The notes under the pieces were generated by a model that made no database searches, was not told the DNA's origin, and saw only the letters and a list, made by a program, of their open reading frames with translations. The position numbers and the translations under genes were made by a program. Positions 21,956-33,625 of a stretch of 64,000 nt of DNA are shown in pieces. The number at the start of each line of letters is the position of its first letter. Position 1 is the stretch's first letter. Origin of the DNA: Epinephelus fuscoguttatus (lineage: Eukaryota; Chordata; Actinopteri; Perciformes; Serranidae); NCBI RefSeq assembly GCF_011397635.1, contig NC_064752.1:1195501-1259500 (forward strand), read 5' to 3'.

Positions 21956-23156
21956 AAAACAGAGTGGAAACACCAAAAAGCAAAATTGAATCCTTCTGCG
22001 CAGAGACTCGGTTGGCGGGTGTAGTTACGTAGAAGGAAAATCACATTAACTACATGAAACTGCTCACAACGATTTCTGTGGATTATCTTTAATTAACTGG
22101 GTCATGGTTTCTGTAAAGAGACATTGCTGTTGAGTTTTTCAAATGTGTTTTTTGAGCACTTTGAGCACCACAAGCTCAGTGTCATCTAGTTTATACCAGA
22201 GAGAAGGCAGACATCTCTACAGCCGATATCGCCAACATGCGGCAGCTCACACCAAAACAATCTAGACTGATAAAAGGCACTACAGGTGAGAGGACAAGTA
22301 TGTGTTTTTAATGTGGGGGTGAACTGTCCCATTAAAAGTAATTTTGTGCTTTTAAATACTCACCTTTCACCTCTCTCTCTCTCCAACAGCTTCTGTTCTT
22401 TCTTCCGCTGTCTTTTTCATCCTTCATCTTCACCTCACCTGTCTGACCTCCACCTCCTCCCTCTCCACCTCCTCCCCCATCTGCCCCCTCCTTTTTCAGC
22501 ACATGGCCCTTGTGTTACCTGGCATGCGAAAGCAGGCGTTTATTTTCACGGGGATACGCTTTCTGGCAATCTCTGCCAGAGACAATATTATGCTGGAAAT
22601 ATACAGGTATTAACTGTTAAGATTTCAGATGGTCAAATAAACCGGAGTTGCCGGTCTCTGGCACGGCCCAACAGAGAAGAGATTGTGTGTGAACAGCCCG
22701 CTCCTAATGAAACACACGAGGGGGAAGCTGCTCAATCACTAATAATTACTCCTCCCTCCATCCCTCCATCCATCCCTCCTTCCATCCTTCCATCCATCGC
22801 TCCCTCTGTGTCTCTCTCGCCCCCGGTCCAGGTGATTTCCAACCACCTCTCCCATTTATCTTCCCTGCCTTTGATTTCAATGTGACATTCATTTCACGCT
22901 CATTTCCTCTCTGCTGCTGCTGAGGCCGTCAAGGCCGGCCTTTCATACGCAGCTCGGAGCCACTAAACAGTCTCTTATGCTGTGACCTTTAGCGGGCGGG
23001 GAGCTGCTGAGACAAACAGCGCTCAGCAGGGCGTAAATGATGATGGATCTGTTCTGGCAAACTTTGGGGTTGAGTTACGCAGGACAGGCTGCGGTTTACA
23101 TCTGGCTGCATGTGTTCACATTCAGGGTCTGAGGGCAACACTGCAGGTCTGTTGTT
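21956..23156. other. Non-repetitive non-coding stretch
   Basis: A frame of 199 codons (22286-22885) exists but shifts from Pro/His/Ser-rich low-complexity sequence to unlike composition and back to a Pro/Ser repeat, so it is not accepted as a gene. The block 22500-22750 looks non-repetitive and is discussed as a possible conserved element. Confidence 0.45.
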
Positions 23157-23181
23157 ACACACACACACACACACACACACA
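23157..23181. repeat. (AC)n microsatellite
   Basis: Twelve AC units. Confidence 0.95.
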
Positions 23182-23399
23182 TATTTAATGACTGAGCAGG
23201 GGTTAAAAGTAAGACAAGGTTAATTGTTGAACTGTTAATTAAGAGGTAATTACTACCTTAAGTAAACTATTAATTTAGAAAAATGATGCATGTAACCTTT
23301 GCTGCTGCTAAACCTTTACGTGTGCATTTAGTAAGGTGTAAATGCAAAGCACGCCCCTACGACTACTGCTACTGCTATGGTACAGTTTTGGTCGAGGCT

Positions 23400-23716
23400 G
23401 GTCGCTGAAGGTGACCAGGCTTTTGCCAACAAGGCCTCGAGTCTCTGGAATGCTCTGGCTGAGGCGATTAGGCTTGTTAGCATATTACCTGTTTTTAAAT
23501 CACTGCTTTAAACATATTCTTATCAGAACGTTTCCCTTACAATGCCTGATTTGTACTTTTGTGTTTTATTTCCTTTTGTTCTATTTTTGTCCCTGTACAC
23601 ACTATTTTTCTTAGCTCTTAATATTTCATTCAGCTATTTTAATCTTACCGTTGTCTTATTTTCGTGCACTTTGTGAAGACTTTGTAACCTTGTTAGATAA
23701 GTGCTTTACACATAAA

Positions 23717-23768
<52 letters not shown>
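23400..23768 (+). mobile_element. L2-like LINE, 3' end
   Basis: From 23410 the translation contains AFANKASSLWNALAEAIRLV followed by FKSLL, the C-terminal reverse transcriptase signature of fish L2 elements, and then a stop. The 3' tail has the usual AAGTGCTTTACACATAAAG and ends in a (TTA)n run at 23718-23768, typical for L2. The upstream reverse transcriptase is missing. Confidence 0.8.
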
Positions 23769-23769
<1 letters not shown>

Positions 23770-25305
23770 ATGACCATTTCTACCACCACTGCTGCTACTA
23801 CCAGTTGTCCCCAGTGTGGGGATTTAGAAAGAGTTACCAAAGCTTCACCAGGGGTCACATGACATTATTGTTTTTAAGGTGTGTAAGACATCTTTATAAA
23901 AAAAAACAAAGAAAAACAGTAGAGCTTTATCTCATCAACAGAGGTAAATGACACTGTTAATCTTAAAGTAAGAATATAAACGTTAACCTCACATGGTAAA
24001 GGCACAGTGAAGACCTGAGCACATATCATATTCACAGAGGCCTCACTCTGCTGAACAGCCTTGTCCTGCATTAGAAACGTGCTCAGTTGGACAATCGTAA
24101 AGGAGAAGAAGACAAAGAATTTGTCAAATAAGGAGTCTATTAATTGTGTAATCTGTAATCTGCTCAACATTCATCCAATTAACTTGTTTTACACAAATTT
24201 CCTGCAGTTATTTCATCCACAGTTTTTATTTTTATTTTATTTATTGGACCCATTTTTAACCAGTTACGTCCCGCTGAGATCAAATAAGTCTTTTTCAAGT
24301 TTTTGAGGAAGCACCAGAATAAGTTACAGCCAAATAACAACATTATAAAAAAACATAAAAAAATAAACAGTAACATGTAGAATAATTAGAACACCTACGC
24401 ACAATGACAAGAACCATGTTTGTACTTATGAGAGCTTTAAAATCAGGCAGCAAGATCAGTTCACATAGTTTCATATCACAGAGCACATAACAGCTCAGTC
24501 TGTGCACCAGGAACAGACAGCAAAACTAAATCTTGAGACACGTTTGTGCTAGTTGTACTTTTTTCAGTTGTTCTGTGCTGTTATTAGTATGTGTTGAATT
24601 CAATATTAAATATTCATAAAGTAATTTAGTCCTGGGTCATCAGTTTACTCAGTGACAGAAAAGGGGTCCCTTAGGAAAAAAAGGCTGGAGACCCACACTT
24701 ACTTTGTGTACTGAATTTAATTCATATTCAAATTATTTTCATATTATGAGATATATTTTCTAAAACTTTTATAATGAAAATGTGGAGTTGAATGTTTTCA
24801 ATAAAGTTTAAAAACAAAACTTTGTGCACTGCTCCTTTAACCAGAGCAGCAGCCAATCAGTGTGGCTGTAGCGCCGCCTGCTGGTGAGAGACAGAAACAG
24901 CAGGAGACGTGCCAGAGAGAGAAGAGTCGAGGCAACAAGGAGAGGAGGAGATAAGAGTAAAGACACAGGTTAGGAATGTAAATTATATTTATTGTTCTGT
25001 TTTGGAGGACTCTGTGTTCACCTTCTGTCTGTGTCGCTGCTTTCTGGTTTTGTTTGACTGTGAAGGAGGATTTGGTGAGTTAAAAACGTCTTTTTACCTC
25101 CTGTCAATCCTTGTCTTATTAAATTAAATTGCCTGTATTTAAGCCAAGGAAGTGTACGTTTATATTGTTTGTCTCATAGTGTTTGTGTGTGTGTGTAAAA
25201 TGAATTGAGGAGCTTCATGCAACAGACATGGTCTTGTTCAGCCTTTAGAGAGTAAAGTGAATTTAATGGCGCCGCCATTTTAGGGCGCGGTTCAGATTTT
25301 ATTTA
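23769..25305. other. Non-coding stretch without a recognised gene
   Basis: AT-rich sequence up to about 24800, then a less AT-rich part with an inverted CCAAT (CCAATCAG at about 24852) and purine-rich sequence to about 24970. This could be a promoter, but no exon could be supported. Confidence 0.4.
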
Positions 25306-25720
25306 CCTTTAAAGGGATAGTTCAGGTCAGGAAATGGCGGGCAGCACCATGGAGAGATAAAGGTATCCACCTTCTTCCTGAGGGCACCACTGTAGAAATG
25401 ATAATGGGCTCAACTTCCTGTGAGATAGCGGAAGTAGCAGTAAGCTAACATCTGTGGTTAGTCCCAGTGGCTACTCTTGGTGGCTAACCGCCAATGCTGG
25501 TTCTTTTCCAAAGTAACTTAATTTGCCTTCAGTTTAGCAAATACTGATTTATTTCTTAACAAATGTTAACTTAGCATTTTCTAAAATGTCTTTGCAGAGC
25601 TCTGGCACCTGTTGCAATGTCCGTGTGTGTAACAACTAACGACCAGTCTGAGCTACATTTTTGTCTTCAGCAACTGTGTTGAACATGTAACCAGAGCAAA
25701 AAGGGCGGTGTATTGTAGCA
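25306..25720 (+). repeat. Family C repeat with TTAAAGGGATAGTTCA end
   Basis: It begins TTTAAAGGGATAGTTCA, a terminus common among TTAA-type fish MITEs. GTATCCACCTT, GTAGAAATGATAATGGG and GCATTTTCTAAAATGTC recur in the same order at 44310-45170, where the family is interrupted. No matching right end was located. Confidence 0.6.
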
Positions 25721-26300
25721 GCATGGCGGCGTGAGGCAACGTGTTGCAACAGGATAGTTGAAGCTGAAGCTGAAAGCTGAAAACACTGGCAGAGGGGACC
25801 TTCCACACCCCGGTTGCTCGCTTCCTAAAGGAGGCATCCGGCCTCCCCTCCTAGCACAGGGACGGCTCCCCTACTTAGCTGTCTTCGCTGCCGGCAACGC
25901 TAAAAGTCGCAAACAGCACCCTCCCGCCCTGGTGCCACAGCCTCGAACAAAGCATTTAAATCTCTCTCACACAAGCCGTCTGGCCCATAGATATATAATC
26001 ATAGATGACTCATTCCTGTGGCTACTGTGCGTCAACATCGCCGCCATCTTGGGGAGGTCACTGCCGGCTGGCTAGTACTGTTGTGTATGGAGGTAAGTCT
26101 TCAGCAAACTCGGCGTGCTCACTCAAAAGTCTCAAAGTGTAATTAGGTGCCGGTCCAAAAAATTACAGCAAAGCAGAAAAACCTGACAGCACTCACTAAT
26201 AAGTATAATGCTTTTTAATATAGTGGATTGAACAGCAGCAGTCGAACGGACGCGTTACAGCTCATAGCCGTCCTCAGCGTTAGGAAATGGCCACTTTAGA
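25721..26300. repeat. Probable dispersed repeat sequence
   Basis: The blocks ATAGATATATAATCATAGAT, ATCGCCGCCATCTTGG and ATAAGTATAATGCTTTTTAA resemble dispersed fish repeats known from general experience. No ends were identified, and the open frame at 25758-26075 through it is not regarded as a gene. Confidence 0.35.
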
Positions 26301-27382
26301 ATGAAAATACAGACAGCACTTACTGACCATCATGCGGACAAGAAGTCTGTATATGATATCTATGGTCCGGCCTCTCACCCGTCACGTTTTAACCAGCAAA
26401 CACAGAGTAGAGTCGTCAGTAATCAGTTACTGGGGAACCTCTTCCCAGAAGCATCCACAGGGAAGCAGAGACATTTCTTCACTACAATACATTTTGTTGA
26501 AAACTGTCATCACCATCAATGCAAAGCTGAGACTCTGGGGTGATAGTCCAGTCTGTTTCTTCATACAGGGAGCGTGCTGACCACCATCTGCTGTATGTAA
26601 TACACTGCCTATTGATAAGTACCTCGTAAAGCCTCAACTATCCCTCTAACCAGTCTTTAGGTGCTAGACCTCCTCAGGTACTTCATGTTGTTACAAACTA
26701 TGTAAGACTAAAACATCTGTATTTGTATTTCACTAGTAAACAGCAGGCCAGGTGCTAGCTGTGGGGATCGTTTGGTGTTTGTACATCGGAAGATGGAGAA
26801 CGAAGATGGTGAACCATCCGTAGGAGAAATGGTGTTGGATAGACGTCTGCTTCCACACAGCCAACCTGCACTCCAAGGATAAAGACAATGAATCATGGTA
26901 GGACCAAGCTTTCAGTATTTTGCTGCAACACAGTGGGACTCATTTAGACTTATCAGAATGACTGATTACAAAGTGAGTTGTGAAATTTGAGTTTATAGAC
27001 CAAATCACAGTGATGTTGCGCTAACAACAGCGATCACTTCCTGGTAGACAACTGGGAATTCATTTGAATTGCGCAGATATGTAAAATTTGCAAACGTAGC
27101 GATTTCTGTAAAGTTTAAAAATAAACAGTTAAACCCAGTGGTCCAGTTTATCTGACGTTTCTGCTGTGCTTGTTTTATGTTCTGTGTTGCTTTGTCAGTG
27201 TCTTTGATAAACCAAATCTCCCGGCAAGCAGATTTTAGCCACCTTAAAAAAATCTGTATTAAATATTTTGAATATTTTCTCCACTTTACTCAACACACTT
27301 ACTGATGGAAGCAGCTGTAAATCAGTAACGAAGTAGAATTAACATAGTTCAGAGACGCTCGGTGCCTAGGTGTCTGTGTCTG
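26301..27382. other. Unclassified non-coding sequence
   Basis: No supported gene or repeat boundary was found. Confidence 0.45.
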
Positions 27383-27675
27383 TAAAACCTAGTTCACATT
27401 ACACGATTTTCACTGCGATTTTGACGTCGCAGAGGATCTTGAGAGCCACCTTGGGTCGGAGGTGAGTCGGCAGATAGTCTGCCACGACGAGTCCTCATGT
27501 GTGAACAAGCCTACGAGCAAGTCGCCCCCTCGTCTGTGACTGGGACTGGATATCTGGCATGCTAGAAAACTGGAGAAGTGTGACACGACTGACAAAGAGC
27601 ATCAGCCAATGAGAGGCGGGAAACGTCCCACGTCAGCATGCAGGAGGACAGAAGAAATGTGAGGAGGACAAGCCG

Positions 27676-27914
27676 CAGGGTTGCCAGGTCCGCTTATTAG
27701 CCGCGACTTTGGGCTTGTTTTTTTGTCAAGTCACTTACAAATATTGGTAGTCGCGGGTTGCGTTTTTTTTTTTTTTTTTTTGGCTTGTTTCTAAAGTGGA
27801 GTTGCTTATTTGGGCTTGCTCTCTAAACGTCACCTTTCTCTATGTCCGTTGTTTGTTTTGGGCTTGTTTCCATAGCCCTGGTTGCTTGTTTTCTCCCAAG
27901 ATCTGGCAACACTG
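27676..27914. mobile_element. hAT-type MITE nested in the Harbinger element
   Basis: 239 bp, ends CAGGGTTGCCAGGTC and GATCTGGCAACACTG in inverted orientation. The flanks ACAAGCCG and ACAAGCAA match at six of eight bases, consistent with a decayed 8-bp hAT duplication. A T run of 18 lies inside at about 27763-27780. Confidence 0.8.
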
Positions 27915-27930
27915 ACAAGCAACAACAACA

Positions 27931-28059
27931 ATGGCGGCGTCCACAGGATCACGGGGAGCACGTTGTGTTTGGACCCAGGCCCTGGAGGCAGATCTGATTC
28001 AACACTGGGAAGAGTATCCATGCCTTTACCATGTGTCGTCTCCAAGTCAAAAAACATAG
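27931..28059 (+). pseudogene. MADF-like fragment of a Harbinger DNA-binding protein
   Basis: An open frame of 42 codons from ATGGCGGCG includes EADLIQHWEEYPCLYHVSS, which fits the first helices of a MADF domain (a Myb/SANT-like fold). It ends shortly after, so most of the domain is missing. Its position inside Harbinger terminal repeats supports the origin. Confidence 0.6.
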
Positions 28060-28265
28060 TTTGGTGACGTCACCACGTTATCTGGGGCTCTGTCGGTGAG
28101 GGCGTGGTGGAGAAATCTTGTGCTGTGCACACAGAGGTCGTAACACAGTTGGTGAGACTCCCGGTGACGGAAACACACATCGCCAGATACGAACACTCAA
28201 AAGATTACGATAGTCTCTGTGATGCAAAATCAGGGTGAAAATCCTGTAATGTGAACTAGGCTTAA

Positions 28266-29029
28266 CCTCCCCCTTCTGCTCAGCGCGGACACGGCCGACA
28301 CCACACATACTGACCAATCACGTGCGGCTTAAACCGAAAAAAAGAGAAAAAACAAAAACAAAGCAGAGCCGTTTCGTTCGCGATCGACACATCACTACAG
28401 CCGGAGTATTGGACAGTGGCCAAATAGTCAACACAGCTCCTGGGAGAGAACGGTAAGGCTTAAGTTTTGATCCTTCAGAGAATTATATTTTTAATTGGTT
28501 ACTTAGCTGTATTGTTGCCTTGAACTTTGAAGGTTAAAAATGTGAATGCCAAATGAGTGGTCTTTATACATGCTTGCAACTGTATCGCTATCTAGTGAAC
28601 TTGATTCTACACAGGCCAGTTCTAGAGCTAGGCTAGAGAGCTAGCCTCATGGAGTTTGTCAGTATGCATGTATAGTTACTTCGGCTACATGGCTACATGA
28701 CTACATGAACATTAAAAGCATTAAAGATGAATTGACAATGAACCTAATTAACCTAACAGCCTATTTTATTTTACATTTCGTTGTGATAACCAGATTATGT
28801 CTATTTGACTTGTAATAATATCTACCAGCAAACAATTTATCATCAGGGCTGTTTTGGAGATGTTGATGAAAGCCTTTTGTGCCTTGTACACTACCTTTAC
28901 CATGATGTACCCATATAATGTGCACAGAATACGGGGGTAATAGAATGAGTTTAACACAAAGGCCTTTTTGTTTAGACCAAAATATACTGAATTTGTGTTT
29001 TTGTTTCTTCTTTTTTAAGCAATCCCCTG
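28266..29029. other. Unclassified sequence, possibly the 5' part of a hAT element
   Basis: A possible non-coding exon ending GAACG before GTAAGG (about 28451) and an acceptor TTTTTTAAG before the ATG at 29030 would form one intron. This layout is only suggestive. Nothing else is recognised. Confidence 0.3.
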
Positions 29030-29191
29030 ATGGCTGAGAAAACCAACCCTGTATGGCAGCACTTCCCCGCGTCATATTCATGTTCAGACATATACTTAAA
29101 GGCTGATGGCAAAAGCAGCTCTGAAATTATAAATCTCTCAAGGCCCTTCTTCAGTTCACAAAAATATGGGTGCAGGACCTGCAGATTTTAA
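29030..29191 (+). pseudogene. BED-finger-like N-terminal fragment
   Basis: A frame of 53 codons starts MAEKTNPVWQHFP and ends with CRTCRF. The N-PVWQHF motif followed about 40 residues later by C-x2-C is like the start of a BED zinc finger of hAT transposases. The spacing is longer than usual and the His ligands are absent, so the assignment is weak. Confidence 0.3.
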
Positions 29192-29894
29192 GAGTCAACG
29201 GCCAGAAAATCATTGTTCAGACAAAAGTAGGTGACCTAATCACCATTCACCACACACACATCACCTCCTACATTTCTGTTCAGTTGAGCTGTCTGTGCTG
29301 GAAAACCCCAGTGGATAAACAAACTGTGTTTACAGCCTCGTAGCAAAGCTAAACATGCCTGTGGAGAAGTGTTCAGAAAGGGAGGAAGAAAAAATAGAAA
29401 TAAAAGATGAAAGGGAGGATGAGGAAGAGGAAAAGGAAGAAGGAAGAAGGGGAAGACAAATAACAAATCCACGAGGACCCATCAGTAGAACTTTCCGCGC
29501 CAAAAATATGATTAATCCTTGAAATCATGTGTTTCTAACGCATACAGCACAATGACCAAGGAGGCAACAGCATGTTTAATCTGTGCCACCTTTGACTTAA
29601 ACTCACAGCCTTTAGGCACCAATGGCAAGTTGTTATCAAGTTGAGCAACCTCATCAGTGTAGAATTTAGAGTTGACTTCACACTATGATACAACCTACCA
29701 CCAGGGTGCAGCATAACAACTGCACATGTATTTGCAGGCAGATTTCAAACTAGTGTCAACGATTCAGTGAACAAGACACAATTCTGAGAGTTTGCATACT
29801 TCATGTAGACAACATAGAAAACATCTGAAATGTCTTTTTACAAAGATTGATTAATTCCATAAGGGAACAAAAATTACGCCTTTTTCTGTCTGTG
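29192..29894. other. Unclassified non-coding sequence
   Basis: A purine-rich tract (about 29375-29460) of GGAAGA-type sequence produces low-complexity frames. Nothing else is recognised. Confidence 0.45.
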
Positions 29895-29960
29895 CTTTGA
29901 GCTGCTGTGACGTGAATTTCCCAAGTGTGGGATTAATAAAGTTAGCACCATCTTTTTCTA
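29895..29960 (+). repeat. LINE 3' tail
   Basis: GAATTTCCCAAGTGTGGGAT followed by AATAAAG is the typical end of a fish LINE 3' UTR. The related sequence occurs inverted at about 40845-40905. No coding part precedes it. Confidence 0.5.
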
Positions 29961-30766
29961 TTGACTGATACATAAATTCAGTTTTTGACACGCTTGAACA
30001 CTCGAACACACTTCACCCACACTGACAGCAAAATATCGTCAGTCATTTTAGTGAACAATGGCGTTTATTTAGTGAGTTTACAGTTTACAGTGATGTTTAC
30101 AGTGACACATTTTGATGCACTGTGGGCTCAATTTTGGATCATTAGAAAATCTGTGCGTGTTTATGTAGGACAGTCTGAACATGCAGAAAAGTGTGTTTGG
30201 TGTGATTTGAGCAAAAAAATGTGGGAGTAGATACATTTAATTAGTTTTACAATTTTTAATAAAAACAGAGTGATGGACTTAATTTGCACCAGGTTGGAGT
30301 TTTCAAAAGTGTCTTTACAACTCGACTTAAGTTTAGTGAAAGTCACAAAGCCGTAGGCCAGAGCTGTTCAGTTAGTTTGGAATGTGGGTCAGTTCATGAA
30401 AGTGAGCCAAAACGAGGGGCCGAAGAATCTGAGTAATCACGTTAACAGATACAGAAATTACAACAATAACATCATCGTCTAATTTCACTTTGCAAGATGC
30501 AGTTCTTCCATCTCATAGACAGAGGTAAAAAATGTATATTGTAAATGCAGAATAAGGTCTGTGCATGGTATTGAATCAAGACACATAGGTCCAGGGCACT
30601 TTTACATTCAAATTGTAATACCATGTTTTAAAAATCAGTCCAGGTGAGCTGTAGAAAAATGCATTTAACCAACAGACAACATCCATTTAACTGCACACAA
30701 CTGTACCAACGTGACTTGACAGCCCCCTTGTCCTCTCTTGACAATGCTGAGATAAGTTCCAGTCTT
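29961..30766. other. Unclassified non-coding sequence
   Basis: No supported gene or repeat ends were found. Confidence 0.45.
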
Positions 30767-30912
30767 AGGGTGCTTGCAGACCTAGAGTTGTCTCCTTTGG
30801 TCTGAATCAGGGACTAATTTTGTTACAAAGTTGTATAGCTGCCTAGAGTTGGTTCGTGTTCTCACGGCAGCATTTACAAGCCGACCAGATAAAAAGTGTG
30901 GAAGCACCCTCA
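30767..30912. mobile_element. Short MITE with AGGGTGCTT ends
   Basis: The left end AGGGTGCTTGCAGACC and the right end GTGGAAGCACCCT are imperfect inverted repeats about 145 bp apart. This resembles a common fish MITE in which GGTGCTTTCACACC forms the end. The target duplication is not clear. Confidence 0.5.
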
Positions 30913-31039
30913 GAGGGAAATAGTTCTCAGACACATCAAACTGTTCCTCTGCTCCACCTACCGGCTGAAAGCAGAAACACTGCTAACTGATGATTGAAAT
31001 ATAACCAGGGCTTTTCATCTTAGTGTTTGTTTCTTCCTC

Positions 31040-31870
31040 TTAGAAATAAAATAGAGCGCCCCAAAAGTCCACACACGGACTACCACTGTACTCACATCTG
31101 TCCATATTGAAATTGCCATCCTCACGGCCAGCCCCTGTTCTCCGCCTGCCATCAAGAGTGCACCATTGTCCATCAGTGCTCTCCTCAAAGAATGAAGCAG
31201 TGTTGGTGGATGAAGTCTCACCGGTGGTGTGTCCCTCCAAAGGAATTAGTCCCAGCAGATCCTCCACATCAAAGAAGTGAACATAGTTGCACAGCTGTAC
31301 AACATTGCTGTTGTCTGTTGACTCATCCACGGCTTAAGACATCACCTCAGCCTTTCTCAGTTTGTCCAAAAGCGTCTTGAAAACGTTCAATGCAAGGGCC
31401 TCGACTTTCCTCATATGTCAGATATTGGAATTTGCTCGATCAAATCAATTATACCTTTTTGGGTTTTCTCATCTGTCATCATCTCAACGATTGATGCCAA
31501 CATGCGCTCCTTGACAGTCTCTGAGTCTGTTTATGACTTCTCTTTTTGCCCAGTGTCCATGCCACTTGTAATGATGCTGACACTGCTCTTTCTTGCGCCA
31601 TACAGGCTCGAAACTGGGTGCAACATTTTTGCTCATAACACGGTATTAGTCACAAAATTTTCTGGCTCAAAGCAGCAGAGTCTGGTGGGAAAGTGGCGTC
31701 AAAGTTTGCATGGGTTGTCTTGAAATACCCTCCCAATTTTTTCTCTTTGCACAGCAGCCGTTGCAGATTAAGCACACAGGTTTCACACAGACAGCAGTAA
31801 AGACATACTTGTCTGTCCATTTTCTATTTTCTGTGTCAACTTTTTATTGTTTTAAGGTAGAGACATTTTG
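31040..31870 (-). pseudogene. hAT transposase remnant (GTF2IRD2/ZBED-like)
   Basis: Reading leftward from about 31870, an N-terminal piece has KWTDKYVF then CLIC (BED finger). A shifted frame has GYFKTTHANFDATFPP. After several stops, MDESTDNSNVVQLCNYVHFF and GLIPLEGHTTGE appear, the DEST box and following loop of hAT transposases of the GTF2I-repeat/ZBED type. At least three frame breaks and the missing C-terminal dimerisation region show it is dead. No terminal repeats were identified. Confidence 0.75.
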
Positions 31871-32474
31871 CCTTATCAGCCAAACTACATGCTTGGCTTG
31901 CAAGAACAGAGGTGAGAGAGGAGCACAGAAAGCACGCGGGGGCGGGTTTGATTGGTCCATTATGGTTCCTAAGAATATTGGTCTGAAAGAAACAGGTACT
32001 TCTTCCTCTTTGTCTTTTGATTTAAAAGGGGGTTGAAACCATAGCTTTAAAAAGTACTAACCAACACGTACTGTACTGGAGTGTGTAGGATGAGCTGTAT
32101 GAGACTACTCATATATAAATTACCGGTAATCTGAGCCAGTACAAACTCCATCGCAGCTTGCACCCAGCCCGGGGGCCGCTACTTGAATAGCCTGGCTGTA
32201 AACAGTTGCTTTAGCTCCGCCATCAGGACTGTTGGCCCCCAATTCCCACTGAGGAAGTTTAGCTTTGGACTGGACCTCTGTGCAGTCCAAAGTTTGGTTT
32301 ATTTGTATACATGGTAAGTTAGATTTCTTTCGAAGGAGAGGAAGGAAAATATTGGCGATCAGTAGCAGAGCTGCCCGGCCCCAAATGACACAGTATCAAA
32401 AATTGAAAAAGGAAAAAGCTAAACCAACCAAAATATCAGGCACTAAGAAAAAATATTTAATATACAAAAAAGTC
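31871..32474. other. Unclassified non-coding sequence
   Basis: No supported gene. It may include the 5' part of the hAT element, but no end was identified. Confidence 0.4.
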
Positions 32475-33600
32475 GACAATAGCCCCTTTTCCAACGGAGG
32501 AACTTTTATCATTTACCCGGGATTTTGAAAAGCCTCAGCGCGTTTCCACCGAGATTACCCGGGGAGAAAAACTTTCCCTCAACCCCAAACGTTCCCTGAA
32601 AAAAGTACCTAGTAGGGGGATAGGACTTTTCAGATTACCCAGAATTCTTGAGCGGCGGGGCTGTGTGCTGAAGAACGCTGATTGGTGGAACACACTTGCA
32701 GCGTTCCGCACTTCCATGTCAGTGTGGCTGCAAACTTTATTTAATTTCTGCAAGCTTCACTTCGTTTGTGTTTCGATTAAGGATGGGTACCAAAACCCGG
32801 TACTAAATTAGCCCCGGGGCTAAATGATCAAAGACCATAGTATTGATAAGCACTAACGGTATCGATTCTTTTGTGCCCGCGCTGAACTCCTCCACATAGA
32901 CACACACACACACACGTCTACACGACACGGTAACTGGTGAACAGCCGAGCGGCCGCTCAAAAATGGCTCGAGTTGACGGCAGCTACACTCTTTACTGTAA
33001 GTGACATTAAACCTTAGCAAGTAAGAAACCAATACTTTATCAATACATGTGTTGAGCAGCATGAACATGTAAACATGTAGACAGTGATATTCAATATGCT
33101 CTGTCCACAGTCTCTCATCCACCAACACTAACATTATGTCTTACACTGACGGAGACATTTTAAACGGGCAGTGCTCGCTTGTTTTCGGCACCCCCGAGGC
33201 ATGGATACTAATGACGCCAGATTCTGGGTGAGTCGTTGATCTCTACTGATTGGTTAGGGAAAAATCTAATTCCCTCCCCCTTGTAAATCGCCTTCAATGG
33301 AAGCCATGTCAGACTGAAGGTTCTGGGAGCTTCAGTCTGACACTCAGGCTAGACTAACTTAGTTTGACACGTATTTAAAAATACTTTTAAACTTGGCGAC
33401 TGGCTGAGACAAACACCCTTAACTGTCTACACCAGCACTATGTTACCAGCCAATAAGCTAGCAGAGCTAAATGTAGGGCACACACCGAATCAGCTATGTC
33501 ATGGGCCTGATGGAAACGCGGTGGAAACGCAAACCACACAGATTACCAATTCTTTTACCCAGGTAAAAAATGATTCAGCAGAAGGACACGTACAGATTAC
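32475..33600. mobile_element. MITE-like element downstream of TRIM copy 2
   Basis: The left part (ATCATTTACCCGGGA, then GCGTTTCCACCGAGATTACC) is mirrored on the right by GCGGTGGAAACGC, AGATTACCAATTC and TTTACCCAGGTAAAAAATGA. Its right border is where copy 2 stops matching the 3' UTR of copies 1 and 3. Inside, about 32778-33220 is a possible second element beginning GGATGGGTACCAAAACCCGG. The exact ends are uncertain. Confidence 0.5.
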
Positions 33601-33625
33601 ACAAATATGATCATCCTCTTTATCT

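Larger units (their letters stand above)
27386..28262 (+). mobile_element. Harbinger-type DNA transposon, non-autonomous
   Basis: The ends AACCTAGTTCACATTAC and GTAATGTGAACTAGGCT are inverted repeats with one or two differences, and both are flanked by TAA (27383-27385 and 28263-28265), the usual 3-bp target duplication of this superfamily. A start of a MADF-type protein lies inside, as expected for the DNA-binding gene of Harbinger. No transposase is left. A small hAT MITE is inserted in the middle. Confidence 0.8.

Noticed and set aside
22286..22885. 199-codon frame as a gene
   Set aside because: It is largely Ser/Pro/His low complexity from C-rich tracts, with no domain, and its termini are repeats of TCCATCC type.
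24900..24980. Possible first exon after the CCAAT-containing sequence near 24852
   Set aside because: No donor in a convincing context and no coding continuity could be found.
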